Assembly (NCBI GenBank): GCA_004213155.1
Contig: SHAN01000002.1
Coordinates: 1 to 40,474, forward strand
DNA length: 40,474 bases
Origin: Candidatus Pelagibacterales bacterium
GTDB taxonomy: Bacteria > Pseudomonadota > Alphaproteobacteria > Pelagibacterales > Pelagibacteraceae
Direction of reading: 5' to 3'
Both the position numbers and the translations under genes were made by a program. Positions 9,640 through 18,369 of this stretch are shown in pieces (the first letter of the stretch is position 1; the number at the start of each line of letters is the position of its first letter). Under the pieces are notes generated by a model. That model ran no database searches. It saw nothing but the letters and a program-made list of their open reading frames with translations, and had not been told where the DNA came from.

Positions 9640-10743
9640 TTGAAGCTAGAAATTAAAGATAATCAAAAAATTTTTTTTACAAAATCATCTTCTTCTATAG
9701 AAATTCATCCTTTTTGGTTAAGGGAAAGGTTAAACGAAAAAGAATTTTTAGATAAAGGTACACAACAAAGACTATTTGATCCCTCATCTATGAATAGTGA
9801 TATACATATTAAAAAAGCTAAAATAGTTGGTGAATATCTTGAATTAGAGTTTAACGATGGAATTTTTTCAAAATTTAATATTAGTAAAATCAAAGAAGAA
9901 TTATCAGATAAAGATATTGTTAAAAATATAATTAAAATGAAGTGGGACTCAAATTTGTCAAATCCAAAAAAATTTGAATATAAAGAAGATTTTTTTGAGA
10001 CAAGAGAAATGTATGATTTATTAGTTTCTTTTTATCAATTTGGTTTTGCAATTATTAAAAATGTTCCAACTGAAAACAATTATATTGTTAAATTTGCAAA
10101 TTCCATCGGTAGTGTGAGAAGAACTAATTTTGGTGAACATTTTAATGTTAAATCTAAATCAAATCCAAATGATTTAGCTTATACTACTTTACATTTAAGC
10201 CCACACACTGATAACCCTTATAGAAATCCAGTTCCTTGTATTCAATTATTACATTGTATTGAGAATGAAGTTAAGGGTGGTTTTTCAACACTTGTTGATG
10301 GTTATACTGTTACAGAAGATTTAAAAAAAGAGGATCCTGAAGCATACAAAATTCTCTCTGAAGTAAAAGTTAGATTTAAATTTACAGATAAAAATGTTGT
10401 TTTAGAGGATTGTTCAGAATTAATTCACCTAAATGAATATAAAGAATTTAAACAAGTAAGATTTAGTCCACGACTAGACTACGTACCTGTGTTAGAAAAA
10501 GATAAACTAGATCTATATTATAAAGCACGTAAAAAATTATCAGACTTATATAACTCAAAAAAATATAGAATAGAGTTCAAATTAATCCCAAAAGATCTTT
10601 TAATGATGGATAATTATAGAATTTTACACGGAAGAACAAAATTTGACCCAAGTGAAGGAAAAAGATTTTTACAAGGGTGTTATATAGATTTTGATAGTAC
10701 CGAAGGGAAATTAAGACATTTAAAAAGAAAACTAAATATTTGA
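9640..10743 (+). CDS. Second GBBH/TMLH-like 2OG-Fe(II) dioxygenase (TauD/TfdA superfamily)
   Basis: HxD in LSPHTDNPYRNPVPCIQLLHC, GGFSTLVDGYTV, distal YRILHGRTKFDP, GBBH-like N-terminus (WLRERLNE). Likely TTG start. Confidence 0.85.
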   Translation: MKLEIKDNQKIFFTKSSSSIEIHPFWLRERLNEKEFLDKGTQQRLFDPSSMNSDIHIKKAKIVGEYLELEFNDGIFSKFNISKIKEELSDKDIVKNIIKMKWDSNLSNPKKFEYKEDFFETREMYDLLVSFYQFGFAIIKNVPTENNYIVKFANSIGSVRRTNFGEHFNVKSKSNPNDLAYTTLHLSPHTDNPYRNPVPCIQLLHCIENEVKGGFSTLVDGYTVTEDLKKEDPEAYKILSEVKVRFKFTDKNVVLEDCSELIHLNEYKEFKQVRFSPRLDYVPVLEKDKLDLYYKARKKLSDLYNSKKYRIEFKLIPKDLLMMDNYRILHGRTKFDPSEGKRFLQGCYIDFDSTEGKLRHLKRKLNI

Positions 10744-11600
10744 CTCTTCGAGATTCTTTAATTGCAGCTTTAGTTCCAATCTTTTTAGGTTTTGGTTTTG
10801 TTATTGCAAAGCCAGCTATGGAGTATTTACCTCCTCTTTTATTAATGGGTTTGAGGTTTACTTTTGTAGCATCTCTTTTAATTTGGTGGTTTCCAATACC
10901 TCGAGAATTTCTTAAACAAATTTTTTTCGTCTCATTAATAGCAAATACAATACAATATAGTATTACCTATACTGGTTTAAGTTTAATAGATGCGTCTGCT
11001 GCAGTTTTGCTAGTTCAAACAGAAGTTCCTTTTGGAGTTATTTTTGCATATTTTATGCTTAAAGAAAAACCAACTATAAGAAGCTTAATAGGAATAAGTA
11101 TAGCTTTTGTCGGTGTTTATATTTTAACTGGCTCTCCTAATCTAGATGGAAAATTTTTAGGAATAACGTTAACAATTATTGGATCTGCTGTATGGGCTTT
11201 AGGGCAAGTTTTGGTAAAACCACTAAGTAAAGAAATAAATCCATTAGCACTTGTTGCTTGGCTAGGATTATTTTCAGGTCCAATATTAATAGGACTTTCG
11301 GCTATTTTTGATGGAAATACAATTAACTACTTTAAAGAAGCAAGTTTCGAAAGCTGGATGATTGCAATATATTTAGGATTTATTATGCAACCTATAACTT
11401 ATGGTTGTTTTTATTACGTTTTAAAAAATAATCCATTGTACAAAGTTTTACCTATAGTCACAATGGGTATACCTCCTACTGGTCTATTGGCTGCAATTTT
11501 TATTTTAGGAGAAGAGCCCACAAAAGAATTATTTATAGGTGGTACAATAATTATTGTTGGAGTAATACTGATTGTTTTTAATAAACCTAATAAAAAATAA
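10740..11600 (+). CDS. EamA/DMT-family transporter
   Basis: Ten hydrophobic segments in two repeats, typical EamA architecture (FAYFMLKEKPTIRSLIGISIAFVGVYIL); overlaps the upstream dioxygenase by 4 nt. TTG start. Confidence 0.87.
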   Translation: MTLRDSLIAALVPIFLGFGFVIAKPAMEYLPPLLLMGLRFTFVASLLIWWFPIPREFLKQIFFVSLIANTIQYSITYTGLSLIDASAAVLLVQTEVPFGVIFAYFMLKEKPTIRSLIGISIAFVGVYILTGSPNLDGKFLGITLTIIGSAVWALGQVLVKPLSKEINPLALVAWLGLFSGPILIGLSAIFDGNTINYFKEASFESWMIAIYLGFIMQPITYGCFYYVLKNNPLYKVLPIVTMGIPPTGLLAAIFILGEEPTKELFIGGTIIIVGVILIVFNKPNKK

Positions 11601-11602
11601 TT

Positions 11603-12184
11603 TTAAGTAATTTTATTAATTTCTTCTTCAGCTTTTTTAATTGATCCCTCGTAATCAATTGACATTTGATCTGCAGAAATAACTTTAATATTTTTTATCC
11701 CAAAAAAATTCAATACATGTTTTAACCATGGAGTTAAAAAATCATCTTTGCTATCAATTCTTGTCCCTCCCGAAGTAATTACTAAATAAACTTTTTTACT
11801 TTCTAAAAGTCCTATTTGTTTACCATCTGAAGAATATTTAAATGTAGATTTTACTCTTGCCGCAAGGTCTGACCAAGCTTTTAATGTTGCGGGTGGACCA
11901 AAGTTATATATTGGCGTTGAAATTATTATAATATCACTATCTTTTAATTCTTTTACTAATTTGTCTGAGAGTTCAAACATCTTTTTATGCTGATCTGTTC
12001 TTTCTTTTTCAGGTATCGACATTCCCGACTCTGTAAGTCCAGCTACAAAAAGCATTTCATCATCCAGATCTCTATAAATAACTTTATCTTCAGGTTTTTT
12101 AATTTTATTTAAAAGCTTTTTTGCCAATTCTCTTGAGGTAGAACCTTTTTTTCTAGCACTACTATCTATTTGATAAATAATCAT
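11603..12184 (-). CDS. FMN-dependent NADH-azoreductase/NAD(P)H quinone oxidoreductase-like flavoprotein
   Basis: Flavodoxin-like fold: IDSSARKKGSTSRELAKKL, STPIYNFGPPATLKAWSDLAAR, VITSGGT. Confidence 0.85.
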   Translation of the reverse strand: MIIYQIDSSARKKGSTSRELAKKLLNKIKKPEDKVIYRDLDDEMLFVAGLTESGMSIPEKERTDQHKKMFELSDKLVKELKDSDIIIISTPIYNFGPPATLKAWSDLAARVKSTFKYSSDGKQIGLLESKKVYLVITSGGTRIDSKDDFLTPWLKHVLNFFGIKNIKVISADQMSIDYEGSIKKAEEEINKIT

Positions 12185-12336
12185 TTCCTATTTATATCTT
12201 TTAAATTTTATTTAGCAAATTTTCTAAAAAAAGATTTTTTAGTTTAAAATATATAAAAATATATAAAATACTTAAATAATTGTTCTTATATCAAATTAAT
12301 TCTTTAAAATTCTCATTTTGACGTTATAAATAAAAA

Positions 12337-13317
12337 ATGAAAAAAAAAGCGCTTGTACTTGGATCTACTGGACAAGATGGGTCTTATTTAATTGAACTAT
12401 TATTAAAAAAAAATTATGAAGTTCATGGATTAATAAGAAAATCAGCAACTGGAAATACAAAAAATATTAATCATCTTATCGAAAATAAAAAAATTTATAA
12501 TCGAAAGCTATTTTTACATAAAGGAGATCTTTTAGATATTGGATCAATTTCAAATATAATTGATAAAGTAAAACCTATAGAATTATATAATTTTGCAGAT
12601 CAAGATCATGTAGGATGGAGTTACGATATTCCTTCATACTCTTTTAAAGTTACTGCTTTATCTGTAATTGAAATTCTTGAAATATTAAAAAAACGTAAAA
12701 TCAAATATTTTCAACCAATATCTTCAAATATTTTTGGACTTAATAAAAAAAATATTCAAGATGAAAAAACAATAACTGATCCTAATAGTATTTATGCATT
12801 AGGTAAAGATACTGCTCAAAATGCATGCAAGATGTATAACAGAATTTATAAAATGTTTAACTGTGGAGCCATATTTTATAACCATGAGTCACCAAGGAGA
12901 GGTAAAGAATATGTAACTCAAAAAATTGTTCATGGAGTATGTCAAATTTTATATAAAAAGAAAAAATATCTAATGCTTGGTGATATGTCAGCTAAAATTG
13001 ATTGGGGTTATGCTAAAGATTATGTAGAAGCTGCGTGGAAAATTATGCAGCAAAAAAAACCAGATTTTTATATAATAGGAACTGGCGAAGTACATACTGT
13101 TGAGTATTTTGTTAAGAATTGTTTTGATTACGTTGGATTAAATTATAAAAAATACACAAAAACAGATAAAAAACTACTTAGAATTTCTAAAACTGGAATT
13201 CTTAAAGGAAATACAAATAAAGCTAAAAAACATTTTGGTTATAATAGAAATAAAACAAAGCTAAAAAATTTAATAAAGATAATGATGGACCATGAATTAA
13301 AAAAGTATAATGAGTAA
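12337..13317 (+). CDS. GDP-mannose 4,6-dehydratase-like extended SDR
   Basis: GSTGQDGSYLIELLLKKNYEVHGLIRKSAT, YALGK (YxxxK), NHESPRRG, DWGYAKDYVEAAW; the usual STSE motif reads ISSN. Confidence 0.85.
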   Translation: MKKKALVLGSTGQDGSYLIELLLKKNYEVHGLIRKSATGNTKNINHLIENKKIYNRKLFLHKGDLLDIGSISNIIDKVKPIELYNFADQDHVGWSYDIPSYSFKVTALSVIEILEILKKRKIKYFQPISSNIFGLNKKNIQDEKTITDPNSIYALGKDTAQNACKMYNRIYKMFNCGAIFYNHESPRRGKEYVTQKIVHGVCQILYKKKKYLMLGDMSAKIDWGYAKDYVEAAWKIMQQKKPDFYIIGTGEVHTVEYFVKNCFDYVGLNYKKYTKTDKKLLRISKTGILKGNTNKAKKHFGYNRNKTKLKNLIKIMMDHELKKYNE

Positions 13318-14008
13318 AAAAATCTCTATAATTTTATCAACCTATAATGAAGCTTATATAATAGAAGATACAATAAAAAAAATTCTAACAAGTATTGAAA
13401 ATGTTGAAATAGTTATTGTTGACGATAATTCAAATGACGGTACTTGTGATATAATTGAAAAAATAAATGATCCTAAAATTAAACTTTTACGTAGAAGTAA
13501 CAGAGGATTATCTTCAGCATTCTTACTCGGTTTAATAAATACTAATGGAGAAATTATTGGTTGGTTTGATTCTAATATGCCAGAATTAATTGATAAAGTT
13601 CCAGATATGTTAAAATCACTTGAAAGCAATGATCTTGTAATATTATCAAGATTTGTTGATGGTGGCAAAGATACAAGATCTAAAGCTAGAATTTTATCTA
13701 GCAAAATTATAAATATAATTTGTAGACTAGTTCTGGGTAGTAAAATTAAAGACTATACAAGTGGTGTTTTTTTAATGAATAGAGAAACACTAAATATTTC
13801 TACACCTATTTGCTATGGACATGGAGAATTCTTTATTGAGTATTTACATAGTTTAAATAAAAGAGGGGCAAAAATTGACGAAATTTCATATACTCATCCA
13901 AAAGATGTTGAGGGTATGAGCAAAACAGCAACTAGTTTATTTAGGTTTTTAAAATTAGGATCAAATTATATAGTAAGAATATTTATAAGTCTGTTAAATA
14001 GAAGATAA
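13310..14008 (+). CDS. Family 2 glycosyltransferase
   Basis: ISIILSTYNEAYIIEDTI, VIVDDNSNDGT, DYTSGVFLMNR; dolichol-phosphate mannosyltransferase-like. Confidence 0.88.
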   Translation: MSKKISIILSTYNEAYIIEDTIKKILTSIENVEIVIVDDNSNDGTCDIIEKINDPKIKLLRRSNRGLSSAFLLGLINTNGEIIGWFDSNMPELIDKVPDMLKSLESNDLVILSRFVDGGKDTRSKARILSSKIINIICRLVLGSKIKDYTSGVFLMNRETLNISTPICYGHGEFFIEYLHSLNKRGAKIDEISYTHPKDVEGMSKTATSLFRFLKLGSNYIVRIFISLLNRR

Positions 14009-14030
14009 AATAGTTTAAAAAAAAAAATAA

Positions 14031-14468
14031 ATGATTAAAAAAATTTTTCATAAAAAGAAAATGTTCGCCCTAATTGTTAAAAAGGGTTATAGGAAAAAAA
14101 AAGGTATTTCTTTTTTTACCAATAACAATGCTAACCAACAAATTGGTTATATGAAACATGGTAAAAATTATATTATAAAACCACATAGTCATAAAAAAAG
14201 AATATCTAAAATTTTTATAACAAGTGAGGTTATTATTTTACTGAAAGGAATTCTAAGGGTTGATTTTTACGATAATAAGCAAAAATATTTATTTAGCATA
14301 AAATTATATCCAAATGAAATAATTTACTTAGTGCATGGAGCGCATGGATTTAAAATTATAAAAGAAGTCGAAATGATAGAAATAAAACAAGGTCCTTATG
14401 TTTCTAATAAAGATAAAGTAAAATTTAATGAAATAAATGAAAAAAAAATTAAAATCAAAAAAATATGA
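14031..14468 (+). CDS. Cupin-fold protein in sugar-nucleotide cluster
   Basis: Beta-rich, KPHSHKKRISKIF...LLKGILRVDFYD...YLVHGAHGFKI cupin-like pattern; lies between GT2 and DegT genes. Confidence 0.6.
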   Translation: MIKKIFHKKKMFALIVKKGYRKKKGISFFTNNNANQQIGYMKHGKNYIIKPHSHKKRISKIFITSEVIILLKGILRVDFYDNKQKYLFSIKLYPNEIIYLVHGAHGFKIIKEVEMIEIKQGPYVSNKDKVKFNEINEKKIKIKKI

Positions 14469-15573
14469 GTTTATACCAGTAAATAAACCACTTATTGAAA
14501 AAAAAGATATTACTGAGATTTTAAGATCTCTAAAACGTGGATGGATTTCGTCTGATGGTCCTGAGGTTAAATCTTTCGAAAAAAATTTCTCTAAACTAAT
14601 TAACAGAAAATATTCTACGGCTGTTTCAAATGGAACTGCTGCACTTGAAATTGCTATAAAAGCTTTAGATATTAAAAAAGGAGATGAAGTTATTATTCCT
14701 AATTTTACAATAATTTCAAATGCTCTAGCTGTCATAAGACAAAACGCCAAACCTGTGCTTATTGACTGTGAAAAAGAAAATTGGAATATGAAAATTGATG
14801 ATATTGAAAAAAAAATTACTAAAAAAACTAGAGCTATAATTGCAACTCACATTTATAATTTTCCAGTAGATATCGATAAAATTATAAAAATATGTAAAAA
14901 ATATAAAATTTTTTTAATTGAAGATGCAGCTGAAGTAATTGGTCAAAAATATAAAAATAAAATGTGTGGTTCCTTTGGTGATATTAGTACTTTTAGTTTT
15001 TATGCTAATAAACAAATTACTACTGGAGAAGGTGGAATGATTTCTACAAATAATCCAAAAATTTATCAAAAATGTAAAAGTTTAAGAAATTTATGCTTTG
15101 GTGTTAAAGATAGGTTTAACCATGACGATCTTGGATGGAACTACAGGATATCTAATATCCAGGCAGCCTTAGGTTTAAGCCAACTAAAAAGAATAAAAAA
15201 AATTGTTAAAAGAAGAGAATATATTGGTAAACAATATTATAAAAAATTGTGTATAAATAAAAATATTCAAATTCTTAAACCAGTATGCTCTTTTGCAAAA
15301 AATATATATTGGGTAGTGGGTTTGGTTATTAAAAATAATATTAGTGCAAAAACTTTAGCTAAAAGATTAAATAAATATGGTATTCAAACCAGGCCTTTTT
15401 TTTGGCCGATGCATAAACAAACTATATTAAGGAAAATGGGTCTATTTAAAGGAGAAAAATATCCAAATTCTGAATATTTATCAAAATATGGGCTATATTT
15501 ACCTTCAAGTTTATCTTTAAATTCAAAACAAATTAGCTTTATCAGCAAAAAAGTTAATGAGATTATAAAATAA
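14437..15573 (+). CDS. DegT/DnrJ/EryC1/StrS-family sugar aminotransferase (perosamine synthetase-like)
   Basis: PVNKPLIEKKDITEILRSLKRGWISSDGPEVKSFEKNF, SNGTAALEIAIKAL, IEDAAEVIGQKYKNKMCGSFGDISTFSFYANKQITTGEGGM (PLP Lys). Confidence 0.92.
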   Translation: MKKKLKSKKYEFIPVNKPLIEKKDITEILRSLKRGWISSDGPEVKSFEKNFSKLINRKYSTAVSNGTAALEIAIKALDIKKGDEVIIPNFTIISNALAVIRQNAKPVLIDCEKENWNMKIDDIEKKITKKTRAIIATHIYNFPVDIDKIIKICKKYKIFLIEDAAEVIGQKYKNKMCGSFGDISTFSFYANKQITTGEGGMISTNNPKIYQKCKSLRNLCFGVKDRFNHDDLGWNYRISNIQAALGLSQLKRIKKIVKRREYIGKQYYKKLCINKNIQILKPVCSFAKNIYWVVGLVIKNNISAKTLAKRLNKYGIQTRPFFWPMHKQTILRKMGLFKGEKYPNSEYLSKYGLYLPSSLSLNSKQISFISKKVNEIIK

Positions 15574-15576
15574 AAT

Positions 15577-16359
15577 CTAGTAAGATTGATTTTTACTTGG
15601 AAAGATATTTTTTTTTACATCTTTTTTAAATCTTAAAACAGCATTATCAATAACTTTATCTATTTTTGCATATTTTTTAACAAATCTTGCATTAATTAAA
15701 TTTAATCCTATTAAATCATCTGTAACTAAAATTTGCCCATCGCAGTATGCTGACGCACCTATACCAATAGTAGGTATTTTAATTTTTTTTGTAATTTTTT
15801 TTGAAAGTGATGTTTCAATACATTCAAGAACAATCGAAAAAACTCCTGCGTTATCTAATGCTACTGCATCATTTAAAATTTTATTTCTCTCTTTTATATT
15901 TTTACTTGTTCCTTTAAATCTAAATTTACCAGTTTCATATTGAGGCAAAAGCCCTATATGCCCCATTACTGCAATTTTATTTTTAATTAAGTGTTTAATT
16001 ATATTGCTAATATTTTTTCCACCTTCAAGCTTAACTGCATCACATCTAGTTTTCTTAATAATTTTTTTAGCATTACTTAATGCTTCATTTTTATTCTTAT
16101 ATGTATTGTACGGCATATCGACAACCATTAAACTTTTTTTAATACCTAATCTAACACTCTTAGAATGTTCAATCATTGTATTAATAGTAACTTGTCGTGT
16201 TGATTTATAATTATATAAAACTGAACCCAGAGAGTCTCCTACAAGAATTATATCACAGTGTTTATCTAAAATTGAAGCTATGTTTTTTGAATATGCAGTC
16301 AAGCAAACAATTTTATTTCTGTTTTTTTTTCTAATAATTTTAATAATTTTTTTTTTCAT
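15577..16359 (-). CDS. panB: 3-methyl-2-oxobutanoate hydroxymethyltransferase
   Basis: CLTAYSKNIASILD, DIILVGDSLGSVLYNY, VMGHIGLLPQ, IGIGASAYCDGQILVTDDLIGL. Confidence 0.95.
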   Translation of the reverse strand: MKKKIIKIIRKKNRNKIVCLTAYSKNIASILDKHCDIILVGDSLGSVLYNYKSTRQVTINTMIEHSKSVRLGIKKSLMVVDMPYNTYKNKNEALSNAKKIIKKTRCDAVKLEGGKNISNIIKHLIKNKIAVMGHIGLLPQYETGKFRFKGTSKNIKERNKILNDAVALDNAGVFSIVLECIETSLSKKITKKIKIPTIGIGASAYCDGQILVTDDLIGLNLINARFVKKYAKIDKVIDNAVLRFKKDVKKNIFPSKNQSY

Positions 16360-16385
16360 TTTAATTCCATAGATTAATAACTTTT

Positions 16386-17942
16386 CTACTCCAATTCAAT
16401 GGTACTAGGTGGTTTAGAAGTAATATCATAAACTACCCTATTTATACCTCTAATATTATTAATAATTTTATTAGAAATAATTTGCTGAAATTTTTTGTCA
16501 AAATTAAAAAAATCAGCAGTCATACCATCTTGTGATGTAATTGCTCTTAAAAGACAAATATATTCATATGTTCTATTATCTCCCATAACACCAACTGTTT
16601 TGACTGGTAGTAATGCTGCATAAGCTTGCCATATTTTGTGATATAAATTATTTTTTTTAAGTAAATCTATAAAATAATAATCAGCTTCTTTTAAAATTTT
16701 AATTTTTTCATTTGTGACCTGACCTGGAATTCTTATTGCTAATCCAGGTCCAGGGAACGGATGTCTTAAAAGTATTTCTTTTGGAAGTTTCAATTCTAAA
16801 CCTAGTTTTCTTACCTCATCTTTAAACAAAAATTTTAAAGGCTCTAATAATTCTAATTTCATTTTTTTTGGGAGGCCACCAACATTATGATGGGATTTAA
16901 TTTTTGATGTTGTGCTTCCCGTTACCGATTTGCTTTCGATTAAATCAGGATACAACGTTCCCTGTGCTAAAAATTTAACTTTCTTAATTTTTTTTGAATA
17001 TTTTTCAAAAATTTTAATGAATAAATTTCCAATAATTTTTCTTTTTTTTTCAGGATCTTTTACATTGTAAAGTTTTTTTAAAAATTGTTTTTCTGCATTT
17101 ACGTAAACCAGGTTTATATTTAGTTTCTTTTTAAAATCTGTAAGTACTTGCTTAGCTTCATTTTTTCTAAGAAGTCCATTATTTACAAAAATGCATGTAA
17201 GATTTTTACCTATAGCCTTATTTAATATTAAGGCAACTACACTACTATCTACGCCTCCTGATAAACCACAAACAACTTTATTATTACCTACCTGTTTTTT
17301 AATTTCGTTAATCAGATTTATTTTTTGGTTCTTTGGCAACCAATTTTTTTTAATCTTACAAATATTAAATAAAAAATTTTTTATAATAATTTTTCCATTT
17401 ACAGTATGGCTAACTTCTGGATGAAATTGAACACCATAAATTTTTTTTATTAAATTTCCAATTATTGCAAATTTAGAATTTTTACTTGAAGCAATTACTT
17501 TAAAATTTTTAGGTACTTTATATACAATATCAGAATGACTCATCCAAACATTATTTTTATTTTTCGTAAAAAAATTTTTTGTTAATGGACTTTTCATCTT
17601 TTTTTTTATTTCAGCATTTCCAAATTCTCTATATTTTGCCTGTTTAACTTTTCCTCCAAAAATTTTTGAAATAATTTGATGGCCAAAACAAATACCGAGT
17701 ATTGGAATATTCAAATTAAAAATTTTTTTATTTATTTTAATTTTTTTGGTATTTACATTAAGTGGACCACCAGAGAGAATAATACCTTTTATATTTTTAT
17801 TACTTAAAAACTTATTTAAATTTTTATATTTAATTATTTCTGAAAAAACACCAGCTTCCCTAATTCTTCTAGCTATTAGTTGTGTAAATTGTGATCCAAA
17901 ATCTATTACCAGAATTGTGTCAAGATTATTAGTTAGACTCAT
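16386..17942 (-). CDS. guaA: GMP synthase (glutamine-hydrolysing)
   Basis: Class I GATase ([22 protein letters not shown]), PP-loop [15 protein letters not shown]-terminal [17 protein letters not shown]. Confidence 0.97.
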   Translation of the reverse strand: MSLTNNLDTILVIDFGSQFTQLIARRIREAGVFSEIIKYKNLNKFLSNKNIKGIILSGGPLNVNTKKIKINKKIFNLNIPILGICFGHQIISKIFGGKVKQAKYREFGNAEIKKKMKSPLTKNFFTKNKNNVWMSHSDIVYKVPKNFKVIASSKNSKFAIIGNLIKKIYGVQFHPEVSHTVNGKIIIKNFLFNICKIKKNWLPKNQKINLINEIKKQVGNNKVVCGLSGGVDSSVVALILNKAIGKNLTCIFVNNGLLRKNEAKQVLTDFKKKLNINLVYVNAEKQFLKKLYNVKDPEKKRKIIGNLFIKIFEKYSKKIKKVKFLAQGTLYPDLIESKSVTGSTTSKIKSHHNVGGLPKKMKLELLEPLKFLFKDEVRKLGLELKLPKEILLRHPFPGPGLAIRIPGQVTNEKIKILKEADYYFIDLLKKNNLYHKIWQAYAALLPVKTVGVMGDNRTYEYICLLRAITSQDGMTADFFNFDKKFQQIISNKIINNIRGINRVVYDITSKPPSTIELE

Positions 17943-18369
17943 TTTTTGGTTCTAGGCTTTTTATTTTTTCAGAAATTAAATCTTTTTTATCACAAAGATT
18001 AATACATACCTGTAAAAAATTATTATTTAATTTTTTTACCTCTGAAAAATTAGATCTTTCTATTTGTAGCTCTATTAGCATAAATAATGCTTCTTCATTT
18101 TTAGGATCTAATAAAATGGTAGTATCCAAATTTTTTTCCATTTCTTTTAGATCTTTTTCTTGCTTATAAATTTTAGCTAAATAAAGATATGAAGTATAAT
18201 TTTTTGGATTAAATACTATATTCCTCTGTAGTAAAAATTTTGACTCATCATATTTATTTTTTTCATAAAGTATTACTGCATCATTTAAAAAATTTTCTTT
18301 ACTTTGTGCTTGATAATCTAAATTTATAAATAAAAAAAAAGTATATATAATTATTTTAATTTTACTCAT
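17929..18369 (-). CDS. Secreted TPR-containing protein
   Basis: N-terminal hydrophobic signal, repeated TPR-like helices ([41 protein letters not shown]); between guaA and guaB. Confidence 0.7.
   Translation of the reverse strand: MSKIKIIIYTFFLFINLDYQAQSKENFLNDAVILYEKNKYDESKFLLQRNIVFNPKNYTSYLYLAKIYKQEKDLKEMEKNLDTTILLDPKNEEALFMLIELQIERSNFSEVKKLNNNFLQVCINLCDKKDLISEKIKSLEPKNESN

Noticed and set aside
12224-12267. AT-only inverted repeat (CTAAAAAA-AGA-TTTTTTAG) and ATATA repeats upstream of the GMD-like gene
   Set aside because: In sequence of this AT content such repeats are expected by chance; could be promoter-related but there is no specific support.
13354-13704. 116-aa minus-strand ORF
   Set aside because: Antisense within the GT2 gene.
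14009-14030. Poly-A run between GT2 and the cupin gene as a possible programmed frameshift or phase-variation tract
   Set aside because: The run lies in the non-coding spacer after the GT2 stop codon, so slippage would not change either frame.
14328-14750. 140-aa minus-strand ORF
   Set aside because: Antisense to the end of the cupin gene and the DegT aminotransferase start; no domain signal.
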